This document shows positions 11,101 through 21,400 of a DNA stretch of 32,638 nt, in pieces. This DNA comes from Rhizophagus sp. LPA8_4_AMF (taxonomy: Eukaryota; Glomeromycota; Glomeromycetes; Glomerales; Glomeraceae), in the NCBI GenBank assembly GCA_021464525.1, contig JADRCO010000486.1, positions 1 through 32,638 of the forward strand, written 5' to 3'. Within the stretch, counting starts at the first letter, position 1; every line of letters begins with the position of its first letter. The position numbers were made by a program, and so were the translations under genes. The notes under the pieces were generated by a model that worked only from the letters and a program-made list of their open reading frames with translations, ran no database searches and was not told where the DNA came from.

Positions 11101-12572
11101 CTTGTATAGCAAGAGTTAGAATACCAGCATCTGTTCCTTTAAGAACTTTTAAAAGCTCCATAGAATTCTTTGTGATTGACCACACCTAGAAAAAATAATG
11201 AAAATATTCTATAATTATTTCAATGCAATTTAAATAATTCGGAAATATTTGGTCGTTCATCTGGCTCTTTCTCTAATTTTAAATTGATCGTTGACTTTTT
11301 TAAAAAATTTTTTACCTTAACGTCACCATCTCCTGATCCTAAATTTACAGGAAAAAATATATATATATATATTTTCAATAAATATGTTGATAAAAAAAAT
11401 ATATTAACATTATCACTTACCACTTAAAAGAATCCTTCCATCTTTATTTTCTCCCAATAATAAAGAATATACATATCCATCATGACTATTCATATAAATC
11501 ATACAATCGTGAACTTCATATCTACGAACATTTTCTTGTTCTGCACAAATTTTTGCGCCAATTTCCTCTTCTTCGACCGAACTTATTATCTCACAAGCAT
11601 TAGTAGTTGGTGGGATATTATCAAAGAATTTAGAATAGTTGCATGAATACGGAAGATTATGTGTTTGATGATTTTCTTTAGTCGATAAATCGAATCGCTT
11701 GATTAAGAAAAAAAAAAAAAATTTTTTTTTTTACTATAAAAATACTTGTGCGATTTATTATTTTCAATTAACTTACTAGAATACTTGTGTTCTGACAACC
11801 AATATACACTATGTCTAATTCGTCACAATAAACTACTGAAAATAGATCTCCAACATCGTTACACACTTGAATAACATAGAGACATTTTAATGTATCTACA
11901 TCCCATACCTATAACAAAAAATATGAGATATTTAACAATGTAGATAAAAGAAAATTGAATTGGGATGGAATAATTACATACTCGAACAGTACAGTCGCCT
12001 TCATATAAAAATATACATATATATTCGAGAGTATTAAAACGAATATCGATTCAAATCAACATCAATTAAATATAATACAATGTTCTTCTTACCAGATGAA
12101 CTAAATAACATTTTTTGATCTTTTGAAAGAGTCAAACATAAAACACCTCCTAAATGTCCCTTTAACACAGCTTCTTGCTGAAAAGTGATCAAATTCCATA
12201 TCTAAAATATTTACGAGTTTTTAATTAAATTTCTAATGATAGCGAAATATCAATAAATTATTCAATTACGTTTACCTGAATATGAGGACCCTGAGAACCG
12301 GTAAATAGATATCTGTCAGAACAAGCTAAAGAAAGTACGGAATTTTCTCCGTGTGTTATTGTATGACTTGGTTTATTCTCTTGTTTTTGTGGAAAACGAT
12401 TTAGACTGACTGTAAGAGAATAAAAATATGTTAAGTGGTGAACTATAAAACAAAAAAAAAAAAAGAAAGGTATATTACGTAGCGGTGTGGGACTAGCACT
12501 TCGTTGTATTGGAAAATATTCACTTGGAACGACGAGACCCTCCAGACTTTCCGGATTAGACGTCTGTGACAT
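8102..12572 (-). CDS. DUG2: Dug2-type WD40 plus M20 peptidase protein (glutathione degradation)
   Basis: The 24-exon model gives 849 aa, near the 878 aa of yeast Dug2. Exons: 12572-12479, 12409-12276, 12201-12093, 11998-11982, 11908-11777, 11697-11421, 11338-11316, 11185-11060, 10983-10960, 10886-10860, 10776-10708, 10599-10477, 10383-10323, 10249-10113, 10029-9867, 9798-9772, 9689-9535, 9459-9425, 9336-9261, 8989-8914 after 9192-9069, 8841-8610, 8492-8409, 8326-8102. The N-terminal half (about 30-400) is a WD40 propeller with repeats such as GDCTVRVWD, SGSGDGDVKVW and SGSADGTIK. The C-terminal half (about 430-849) is an M20 metallopeptidase with GHYDV (H486, D488), YGRGVTDNKGP (D518), EGEEE (548-552) and DLHSGMQGG (H612). 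In yeast Dug2 pairs with the Dug3 amidotransferase to cleave the gamma-glutamyl bond of glutathione in the cytosol. Several exons are tiny (17, 23, 24, 27 and 27 nt). Confidence 0.95.
9690..9771 (-). other. GC-AG intron in DUG2
   Basis: The intron between exons 16 and 17 begins GCAATA and ends TTATTATTAG. No GT is available at this junction, and the joined codons restore the canonical M20 metal-binding motif YGRGVTDNKGP. The GC donor is therefore set by protein conservation, not by choice of model. Confidence 0.85.
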
Positions 12573-14080
12573 ATTTATATAATTCAAAAATTAAGGTTTT
12601 GTACAATTGGGAAAATTCAGAATTGAACTTCCTTTATATATTCATCGCTAGCGTCGATCATTTATCAAATTTGCCTTTAAATGGAAGTTAATTTTTTGAT
12701 ACTAAGAATCGGAAATATTCATTCATGAATATTGACGTATTGCACCATTTAAAATTATTTTGCGAATATCTAAAAGAATATTTAGAAACTTAATTTATTA
12801 CATTCATACAAGTTAATTTTAGTATAAGAACAGGTTATTTAAAATAAAAATTATATATTTTATTAGACTAAACTGTGATAAGTTAAAGACACATACAAAA
12901 TAAATGCAAATATAAAAGATATACAAATATTTGTTAATTAAAATAAAAAAATAAATAAAATGTCAAATAAAATATATACAATATACAATATATCTATTTA
13001 ATTTCAACGACACCTTTGGTGAATTCTTTAATTATTCTCATAAGATTTAACTCTAGTCCTTTTCATTTCAGATTTATTTTTCTCGTTGGATATATTTTTG
13101 CAGGCTTTCCAATTCGAATTTTCCAAAAAATAAAATAAATGTCAAGGTAATATACGTATTGAATGCTAATTATGGTTCTTGTTGAAATTATTGGTTGAGA
13201 AGAAAAGAATGTGTAAATGTTGGTGCAATTTGAGAATTCGGTTTTAAAGATATTAAGATATCAACAGATTTGTTATTGCTAAATGATTTAATTAGTTAAT
13301 TTTTAGTAAACTAAAATCAATAACCTAAAATATTATTAAACGAAAAACCTACATGCTGAGAAATATAACGTCGACAAAATTATCATATTTAATAATTTAA
13401 AAAATAAAAAAATTACCTATTCAACTCATAAGAAGATACCATGTAGCGATTTCCAAATATTTTCGAATAAATCATCACCTTATCTAGAATAAATATTAAT
13501 TTCAAAGTACGAATGAACTGGAATGATCCCGATATGCCATAACTTAAAAATAAATGTGTGATTTCTTTAAAGTAGTTGTGTGTATATTTGACGTCAAAAA
13601 ATTTTGAAGTAAATTCAAATTAAATTTAACGTAAATTCATGAAAATGGTTTATACAAATACTGATAATATCAAATCAAAGGGTATGAAGGTGATAAAAAA
13701 AGATTAAAATATAAAGAACATAGAAACTTATTTATATAAATTAGTCATTCTTTTAATTAAGTTCGACCTCTATGTTGTAAACTGCACACGATTGTTTTTA
13801 TAATTCATATTTTAATTAAAGTATTTTTGAATGAACTAAATCATTATTATGAATTTATGATATAAAGTTTTAATCATGTGTAAATCACAAGTAAGTTTCA
13901 CTACATTTCTTCGGCAATAGATTTTCTTATCGGTAAATATATATATATATATATGTTTTTTAAACTAGAATAGACGTAAGTTTTTATATAGCGAATATTA
14001 CGAAGAATTTTTGCTTAGGGACGTCCATTACGTGTTATACAGACTAATTGGCGTCTTAGATGCTTGGCAAATTAACAACA
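12573..14080. other. Gene-poor AT-rich region upstream of DUG2
   Basis: About 1.5 kb has no supported gene on either strand; only short open frames without recognisable motifs were seen. It includes an (AT)n run near 13938-13955. The part next to 12572 must contain the DUG2 promoter. Confidence 0.5.
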
Positions 14081-14500
14081 TAAAGCCACAAAAAAAGTTC
14101 GTTGATCTTGAGAGGCGAAGTATTTCATAGGAATATTTTGATTTTTATAAGCCACGAAAAGCATTTAGAGTAAGGCTATCTTTTTCGTGGCAAAAAATTT
14201 AGATCGTGAATAAGCCAACAAAAATTTAAATTTGGTAAATAAGCCGCACAAGCCTTTTATGCATATGGCTTAGATCGATGAACGTACGCGTTGGCTTCTC
14301 GTTCAAATGGCCACGAAAAGAACAATTTGAGCGATTCTTCACGATATTAAGCATAGATAATCTATTTCAAGAAAAAAAAAAATGTGCTAATGTGGTATTC
14401 GTTTGAATTGACACGAAAATAATATTTTTTCAAAAATGATAAATGTTGAAAATAAGGCTTTTTTTATGAAAATATGACAACGAAAAGTTTTATTGAAACG
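14081..14500 (+). promoter_or_regulatory. Cluster of CACGAAAA boxes upstream of the secreted-protein gene
   Basis: Exact CACGAAAA occurs at 14153-14160, 14312-14319 and 14412-14419 on + and at 14182-14189 on - (TTTTCGTG). Three of the four sit in the longer form GCCACGAAAA. Looser versions lie at about 14086 and 14478. The first two are inverted and form a possible hairpin. CACGAAAA equals the SCB element bound by Swi4-Swi6 type G1/S factors in yeast. Whether a related APSES factor acts here is an inference. Confidence 0.5.
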
Positions 14501-14564
14501 TGTTATTAATTTTTATGGGGATTCAAAGAATCTTAATCTAATAAAATTTGAGGTAAAAAGTATC

Positions 14565-14572
14565 TATATAAA
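14565..14572 (+). promoter_or_regulatory. TATA box of the secreted-protein gene
   Basis: TATATAAA lies 79 nt upstream of the ATG at 14651, a suitable distance for a core promoter with a short 5' UTR. Confidence 0.55.
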
Positions 14573-14650
14573 CGTGCCGTTTCTTGCCTTGATTCCTCAC
14601 TTCACTGGAGTAATTCAAAAAATTTTTTTAAAAAGAAAAAAAAGACCAAA

Positions 14651-15136
14651 ATGAAACTCTCTACTATTCTCTTGCTTAGTGCTTTCTTTGTCACTTTTTT
14701 CTTCTTCGATTCCACTACTGGCGAGTTTAAGTTTTCTTGAAGTGATTATTGTTTCAACCACTATTACTAACAAGTATCATTTTTATAATTTTTATAGCCT
14801 GTCTTACTAAAATTGTGACATCTACGAAAACAGTCACTAGTCCAACAACAGTCACTACTACTACTGTAATAACTTTAATTAAAATTATTTAAACTTTTAT
14901 TCATTTTGAAAATTAATTTAATTATTTTTTTTTCTATTTTGAAGACTTGCGCGACGTCTGGTACAACTACCGTTGTTATCGTCACTTCCCCAACAATCAA
15001 AACCGCATGCACTCCTTCAGTAGTATCATGTCAACCAGGATGTGTGGGTCCTAATTGTTGTACAACCATCACAAATCGCGTATGTGTTGCAACGTCTACA
15101 ATTAGAGTAACCAAGTGTCCACCAAGATATTATTAA
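14651..15136 (+). CDS. Small secreted Thr/Cys-rich protein
   Basis: Three exons, 14651-14720, 14798-14865 and 14945-15136, give 109 aa. The first 19-20 residues (MKLSTILLLSAFFVTFFFF) form a clear signal peptide, probably cut near DSTTA. The mature part starts with Thr/Val/Ser repeats (TKTVTSPTTVTTTT), suited to O-mannosylation. It continues with a Cys-rich domain, including SCQPGCVGPNCC and two further single Cys near the end (nine Cys after the signal). It ends CPPRYY. There is no GPI or membrane segment. I do not recognise a named family; a cell-wall protein or an effector-like secreted protein are both plausible. Intron 1 uses a GC donor (CTG/GCGAGT); no GT donor gives an open frame with the good TTTTTATAG acceptor. 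A TATA box and a cluster of CACGAAAA boxes lie upstream, which suggests tightly regulated, possibly strong expression. Confidence 0.8.
14721..14797 (+). other. GC-AG intron in the secreted-protein gene
   Basis: The intron begins GCGAGT, which matches the 5' splice consensus apart from the C, and ends TTTTTATAG. It joins ACT-ACT-G to CC-TGT in frame (TTAC). Nearby GT alternatives (GTTTAAG, GTTTTC) give the wrong phase with this acceptor. Confidence 0.7.
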
Positions 15137-15687
15137 ATATATACGGATATAAATAATTTTCTTTGGTTCTTAATTTTTGTAAATAATATTTGCTATATTG
15201 TGTATATATCTTTATCCTATAAATCTTTTTTTTTTCCTTTTGATATATATATTTTAGATTTTTTTTATTATTCTTTTTTTGTAAAATACGAATTTGATTT
15301 AAAATTCAAAGATTTCGCTTGTTTTTAATAAATTTAGCATTTGATTTTCTTTGTAAAATTGTAATAAAAAAAAGTTGAATAACTAATGAATGTTTAATGA
15401 AGTTTGTCAGTAGCTTGTCGCGTATTAGTCTTTAACCTTAGTAATTTTGACAGAAACATATTCCCAATTTAGGTATAATATAGAGCGGTTAAAGTGGTAT
15501 CAAATGCAACCAAAGTGTTTGAGTAAATTTATTAGCGATAAAATTATACAGCAAATCATAAACAAAAATTTTCTGCTTTTTGTATTATATTTAAAAAAAT
15601 TATCCCGCATTTTCTGTATTTTCTATCCAAGAATCAGAATCTTTAAGAAAAATCACTTAATTTTCTACTATATCAAAATTCTCGTTT
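15137..15687. other. Convergent spacer between secreted-protein and BTB genes
   Basis: This 551-bp stretch is very T-rich on the + strand. It holds the 3' ends of two convergent genes, with AATAAA-like sites near 15327 and 15362. I see no other gene. Confidence 0.5.
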
Positions 15688-16403
15688 TTACCGTTTTCTT
15701 TCTTCTTCATCTCTTTTTCTTTTCTTCTGATCAAATATTATTTTTATACCATTGTTTATATTATTATTTAATCCTACTTCATTTTTTTTTAAATAATTCG
15801 TAATCTCTAATTGAGTTTGATCAAGTTCAAGCCATTTACAAATATCTAAAGTAATTTTCCAATTTTTAATATCATTTTGTTGCCAAGTTGTTGGTAAATA
15901 TTTTAATAAACCGTCCATCATCTTTGTTAATCCTGTTACTTTGAATTTCTTTGCTAAATATGCAATTGTGAATAATTGCTCATTTGTTCTTACATAAACT
16001 GGCCAACCGTAGCTATAATGAAGATTATTTTTTATTTTTATCATAATATAAATTTTTTATTTATTAAGTATAATTATAAATTTACTTACAAGTATGATAG
16101 AAATTTACCAAATATTTCATAATCATAATAAAATTCAATTTTATCTTTTTCTTCTTTATACTCTTCTTTTTCAATAATATCATACCAATTTTTTATCACT
16201 ATACGATTATTAATTAAGCAAGAACAATCTATGTAATAATTTCCATTTTTCATTTTACTCTTATCGAAATATTCCAAAAAATATCCTGATTGATATTTTA
16301 ATATAACACTGTGTGCAAAATAAATCTTTCCATCTATACGCAATACTACATCATATGTATAATGATCATTGAAAAGCTGTTTTAAATTGGAGATTATTTC
16401 CAT
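15688..16403 (-). CDS. BTB/POZ domain protein
   Basis: Two exons, 16403-16090 and 16012-15688, give 212 aa. The N-terminal BTB domain (residues about 15-125) shows the typical order: HYTYDVVLRIDGKIYFAHSV, ILKYQSGYFLEYF, then after an acidic linker EIFGKFLSYFYGWPV, which is spliced across the intron. The segment after it (QLFTIAYLAKKFKVTGL) is the last BTB helix pair. The rest is helical and ends in the basic, NLS-like KKRKRDEEERKR. BTB proteins often bind Cullin-3 as substrate adaptors or form dimers; no Kelch or TLD domain follows here. The start is the first ATG; the frame is open slightly upstream but lacks an ATG. The gene is divergent from PIG-L over 193 bp. The encoded protein is short and could belong to an expanded lineage-specific BTB family. 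Confidence 0.82.
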
Positions 16404-16596
16404 ATTCTTTGAAAAATTCAATTGAAAAAAAGAAAGGTAAAAAAGGTTTCGTATTATTATTACTACTTACTTTTAAATTTACATTATGCAATTATGTCAT
16501 CTAATTAGAACTGTGGTACAAAAAATTATCTTCGAAAAAACATGCGCAACTGTGTAATGAATATCTCTGTTTATCATTTTACGAAAACATTGAAAA
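16404..16596. promoter_or_regulatory. Bidirectional promoter between BTB gene and PIG-L
   Basis: A spacer of 193 bp separates the two divergent ATGs. It is AT-rich with no clear TATA box that I can assign. Confidence 0.45.
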
Positions 16597-17685
16597 ATGA
16601 TTTCTTTCGTAATATATTCATCGTTTATATTCTTAATGTTTCTTATAACAAATACTATAATACTATATTATATAATGATTAATAATAATGAAGTTCAATT
16701 GAATGAAAGGAAAATATTGCTAATTATATCTCATCCTGATGACGAATGTATGTTTTTTGGTCCTACTTTACTTTTTTTACAAAATCGAAAAAATCAAGTT
16801 CATTTATTATGTTTATCGATAGGTACTTAATAAGTTATTATAAATAGAAAATTATCTTTTCTATCTATCTATATATATTTATATTTATATAAATACATAT
16901 ATTTTTTTTCTTTTTATATAGGAAATGAATCGGGGCTGGGGGAGATACGAAGGAATGAACTTGAAAATAGTTGTATAACACTTGGAATTGATATTGAAAA
17001 TATTAATATTATAGATCATCCGTAAGTTTCAAAGTTTGAAACCAAATTTTATCTTTAACAATCAAATATAATTTACTTTAATTTCATTTAAGATCATTAC
17101 AAGATGGTCCAAATAATAGTTGGGATCCTACTTTAATATCCAATATAATAAATGATCATGTTACAAAACATAAAATTGACATTGTAAGTATATATATACT
17201 ATAAATACTTGTAGTAAACCATATCTTCTAAATATCAAATTTTGAATAATTTTTAGATTATAACTTTTGATGAAAAAGGAGTTTCTTCTCATTCAAATCA
17301 TATAGCTGCATTCAATGGTGCAAGGTAAATATATTATTTTAATTACGTTATATGAGTGTATCTAATCTTTCTTCTTTCCCCACACTTTCTATTTAGACAT
17401 TTTATTCAATCCTCTACCACTTCGAATGATATTATTTTATATAAATTATTAACAGCTCCCGTATTAAGAAAATATATATCAATACTTGACCTGCCTTTAA
17501 CATATCTATTTAAAAATCGAAACAATTTAAATCATTTAATTTTTATATCCTCTTTTACCAATTTTATACGAGCAAGAAAAGCTATGACATCACATCAATC
17601 TCAATTAGTTTGGTTTCGTCATTTATATATTTTGTTTTCCAGGTATATGATGATAAATGAATTGCAATTAGTTAACATTAATTAA
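16597..17685 (+). CDS. PIGL: PIG-L/GPI12, GlcNAc-PI de-N-acetylase
   Basis: Five exons, 16597-16822, 16922-17021, 17093-17183, 17257-17324 and 17397-17685, give 257 aa (human 252). An N-terminal membrane segment (residues 1-27) anchors the protein in the ER. The catalytic motif SHPDDE (H46, D48, D49) follows, then CLSIGNESGLGEIRRNEL, the QDGPNNSWDP segment, TFDEKGVSSHSNH with the second zinc-ligand region, and the C-terminal TSHQSQLVWFRHLYILFSRY. All are PIG-L hallmarks. The enzyme removes acetate from GlcNAc-phosphatidylinositol, step two of GPI-anchor synthesis, on the cytosolic face of the ER. The end (SRYMMINELQL) matches the place where animal PIG-L ends. A potential splice donor lies inside the last codons (CCAG/GTATAT at about 17641). 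Confidence 0.95.
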
Positions 17686-17792
17686 ATTATATATATATAT
17701 GTATAAACAAATACGTTTTTTTCTTTTTTACTTTTTCAAAGAAAAATTCTTCTAAAAGAGATCGTTTTCCATCAGTTAATCAAAATATAACA

Positions 17793-18073
17793 ATGAGATT
17801 TATTCCACAAAAAACGCTTGATTTAAATACTTTTTTTATCACTATAATTGTTACATTCTGTGTTCTTACATTAATCCATGGAATAATTTTAATCATCTTT
17901 AATTTACTTAAAATGATTTTCTCTTTGGTTCATTTAATTTTTTATCCATTATCAAGGTAATTCAAATTTTAAATAGTATTACGGGTTTCTTTCTCGATCA
18001 TCTTCCAGTCTCTTTCATTAACAAATCTAATAAAAATATTTTTATTTTTAGCGAAAATAAATATAATGTTTAA
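17793..18073 (+). CDS. Possible 61-aa two-helix membrane protein
   Basis: Two exons, 17793-17956 and 18052-18073, encode a 61-aa protein with hydrophobic stretches FFITIIVTFCVLTLIHGIIL and NLLKMIFSLVHLIFYPL. The donor AG/GTAATT and the acceptor TTTTTAG fit together in phase. The frame is open upstream to a possible acceptor at about 17740 (TTTTTCAAAG), so it might instead be a downstream exon of an alternative PIG-L transcript, but no in-phase donor was found. I do not recognise a family. Without transcript data this is a weak call. Confidence 0.33.
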
Positions 18074-18452
18074 AATAATTATATTATATTTATTATTTCA
18101 TATTCGCTTCTTTTTTGGTTGACTAGAATCTCAATGATAAAAAATTGTAATATAAAATTCTTCCCTTATATGAAAAAAAGATAAAAAGATGTTAATTATA
18201 TAATTAGAATAAATTTAAATGCTAAAACTATTTTCAAATATGATAGATTAAGTGATTATAATATTTAATATTTTACAAAATAAAGGAAGAATCCAAAATG
18301 ATTATTAAAGCGAAAAAATTAAGTTCTATATTACAAAAAAAAAAAAAGAATAGCAATTGATCGTAATATACATCCATATTTCCCAAATATGCTATTAAAG
18401 AAGTAACTATCAATGTAAAAATAGTTATTATTATTATTAAATGTCCAGTTTA
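18074..18452. other. Spacer downstream of SCC2
   Basis: These 379 bp of AT-rich DNA contain the SCC2 3' UTR. Apart from A/T homopolymer runs I see nothing in it. Confidence 0.5.
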
Positions 18453-21400
18453 CTACAATTGAAAATCACTATCCTCTTCATCTGTCACATTATCTATAAT
18501 TGATTTTCGTTTCTTTTTGGATTTTTTAGATACAGTGTCATTATTAGGTGTATTTCTTTTTTTATTTCCTGATGCTCTTGGTGATGATGCATTTTTTGAT
18601 TTCGGACCTAATTTACGTACAATTCCTTTTCTTGAAGATGTACCTCCTGATGGCTTTACTGCTGTATGTGTTGTCTCATCAAATATAGTCATAGTCGTTA
18701 TATCGAGATCCATGCGATCCATACTAGCATAACTATTTGATTGTTTGTTACTTAAATCTCCCTCCATCTCTGTATCGGCAAATTCTTCTTTCTGCGTACC
18801 ATCCTCAGCGATAAGCTTTCTGAACTGAAAAGAAAACTCAATTACTTTTTTTTTTGGAAAAAAAAAAATATTATATATATTTATATAAATAAGCATACCA
18901 ATTCGCATTGTTGTTTTATATCATCGTCCGTTAACAAAGGTTTATCTATAAATGAAAGACCATCCCATGTAATTACTGGTGGAGCATTTTGATGACGTAA
19001 AGCTGGCTTATCTTTATTGGATCCACTTTGGGCTGGATTGAAGTTCTGACATTTGCTAAATAAAAAATAAAATCAGTAAAATGTTTATAATAATAAATTT
19101 CTCGAGATTTAACTTACGCTTCGCTAAGTGCATATGTCTTTTTCAGATGTTCCTTCAAGTACATAAGAATAGTCATACAAATGGAAACCTTTGCAGCATA
19201 AGGCAATGGTAAAATAGTTTCTGCAAAAAAAAACAAAAAAACAAAAAAAAAAAACATATAATGAAATATAACTGTTCGTTTAATTGTTTTAAATAACCAA
19301 AATATACCTTTGTCTTTATTCTTCGATTCTTGTTCTTGACTATCTTCTTGTGTTTCTTTTTTCTCTATATTCTCTATATTCTCTAAGAGTTCAGGCTTTT
19401 GAACACCTTCAATTAACATTGAATTTAATTTAATGTCATTGTCTGTAGTTTCGCTCACATTCATGAAACTTCCATTAAGCATAGTAACGCTAGGCTGATG
19501 CGGAGAATTGTTTTCATCAAATGTTTGAATATTGTCAGAGGCCTGCTCACGTGAAGTTTTATTCTGATTAATTATATCCATGTCAATATTGAGTATTTTT
19601 GCATTATTTTGAATAGAATGCAGAGCACTTATAGCCACAACTGACAAAACACGATTGATACAATAAATAACATGAAGGACTTCTTCCAAAGACTTATAAT
19701 CAATAGTAGCTAAATTTTCCGCAACAAATTTACAAAAACCGACATCAACCTGCACAGAAAAAGATAATTAATAGAAATCCATGAATATTAAATTAAAGCA
19801 AAAATGTTCATACCGTTGATTCATCACATCGTATTAAATCAAAATCGAATGTTCTGACAATTGATATTAAGAAATCATTACGACGTTGCCGTTTTTCTTT
19901 CAGTAATGAATACATAGGATTAAGCAAAGCTTCAGGATGTCCCTCGTCATTTCGAACAGCATACCCTAATCGTAAAAAATGGATCAAGTTAAAAAATCAT
20001 ATTAAAACTCAATCACCATAAATTTTTGTTAATTCTTAAATAACATACCAACAATAGGATTTTCACAAACCAATTGCTTTTGAAAAGCGTACGCCTTTTT
20101 AACACAATCTACATTTCGAGAATGTATCAGTGAAGCATGTTTTTCATTTAAGTGTTGATGCAATTTAAATGCCTTGTCGCGAACAGTCTGTTCTGGACTA
20201 GTCTCTATCGCAACAATTGTTGGGATACACTAAAAAAATAAATAAAAATGTTATTGAGAATTTAAAATGAACAATAATAAATACAAACTCACATACCAAT
20301 ACAGGATGTGCTAAGCCCTGCTGAATAATGTTTCCTAAGACATCTAAAGCAATTATTTTCAAACTTTGTGTTGGATCAAAAGTACATTCGAGAATCCGAT
20401 CAAGATATCGTTGCATTAAAGAACTGCTTACACTATTAAATTTAAAAGAAGGAATTATTACCCCCAAGCCAATTGCTTTTTAAACAAATAAAAAAATTTA
20501 TTATTCTTACCCAGCCTCAGCAAACTCATCTGCATTTCCAATTAAAACCTTTAGATCGACAGGATTATTTTTTTTTTGCTCTATGAATAATTGATAAATT
20601 TTTATTTAAAATAAATAAATAAATTTATAAATTATAATAAAACACTTACTCTTCTCTTCTAAATCTGTGTTAATTTTTTGTTGTTCTGCAACCAAGAAAT
20701 CAGAAAACACCTTCATAAGCTGTATTTTCATATCCATAACTCCAGTATTCAATATACGATCCATTAGATCCGTACTTTCCGGTCTGAGCATTATTATTGG
20801 ATAGGATAAATATATGAACCCTATAGAATATAAATAAAATCAGTAAGAAGAGAAAGTAAAATATACTTTAATTATTATTTACCTAAACTTTGTAATGCCA
20901 TTTTCTGAACAGTTTCAGATAAACTTTCTTTGCAAAAATATAAAACTAATTGGAAAACAATAGTTATTATAGGTCCCTAAATTTTGTAATAAGCGGTATT
21001 TAATATATATCGATAGCACAAAATTATATAAGCGTATTTAAATAATCTATTCGTACCTTATCAATTAGATTTAATTCTTTCATTTCTTCTGATAAAAAAA
21101 AACAAACATCAAAATTAATCAAAAAAATATATATATATATACATATTTTAATGAATTTAAAAAATTTTGTAGTGTTCTAACCTGGTTTTTCCGATCTCTT
21201 TTTGTCAAAATCGAAATTCTTACATAATAGACCGATAATTAAAAGTAGAACCATAACATTTCGCGCCGAAGATATATCTTTACCAGCATCTAAATGTTTC
21301 TTCTCAACTTTAAGTTTTTCTTCAAAGATACAAGATATACAAATGGAAATAAGAAAAACAGAATTTTTCATGCGGTTACATGAATAAATTAATAAAATAT

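Noticed and set aside
12573..12587. Upstream TTG start for DUG2
   Set aside because: An ATG five codons downstream (12572) is available and a TTG start is not expected in a nuclear gene.
13938..13955. (AT)n run as an origin or centromere hint
   Set aside because: A short dinucleotide run in AT-rich DNA carries no specific signal.
15447..15803. Open + strand frame of 118 codons
   Set aside because: It overlaps the BTB gene's last exon on the other strand and is rich in Phe/Leu/Tyr from T-runs; no domain or splice context.
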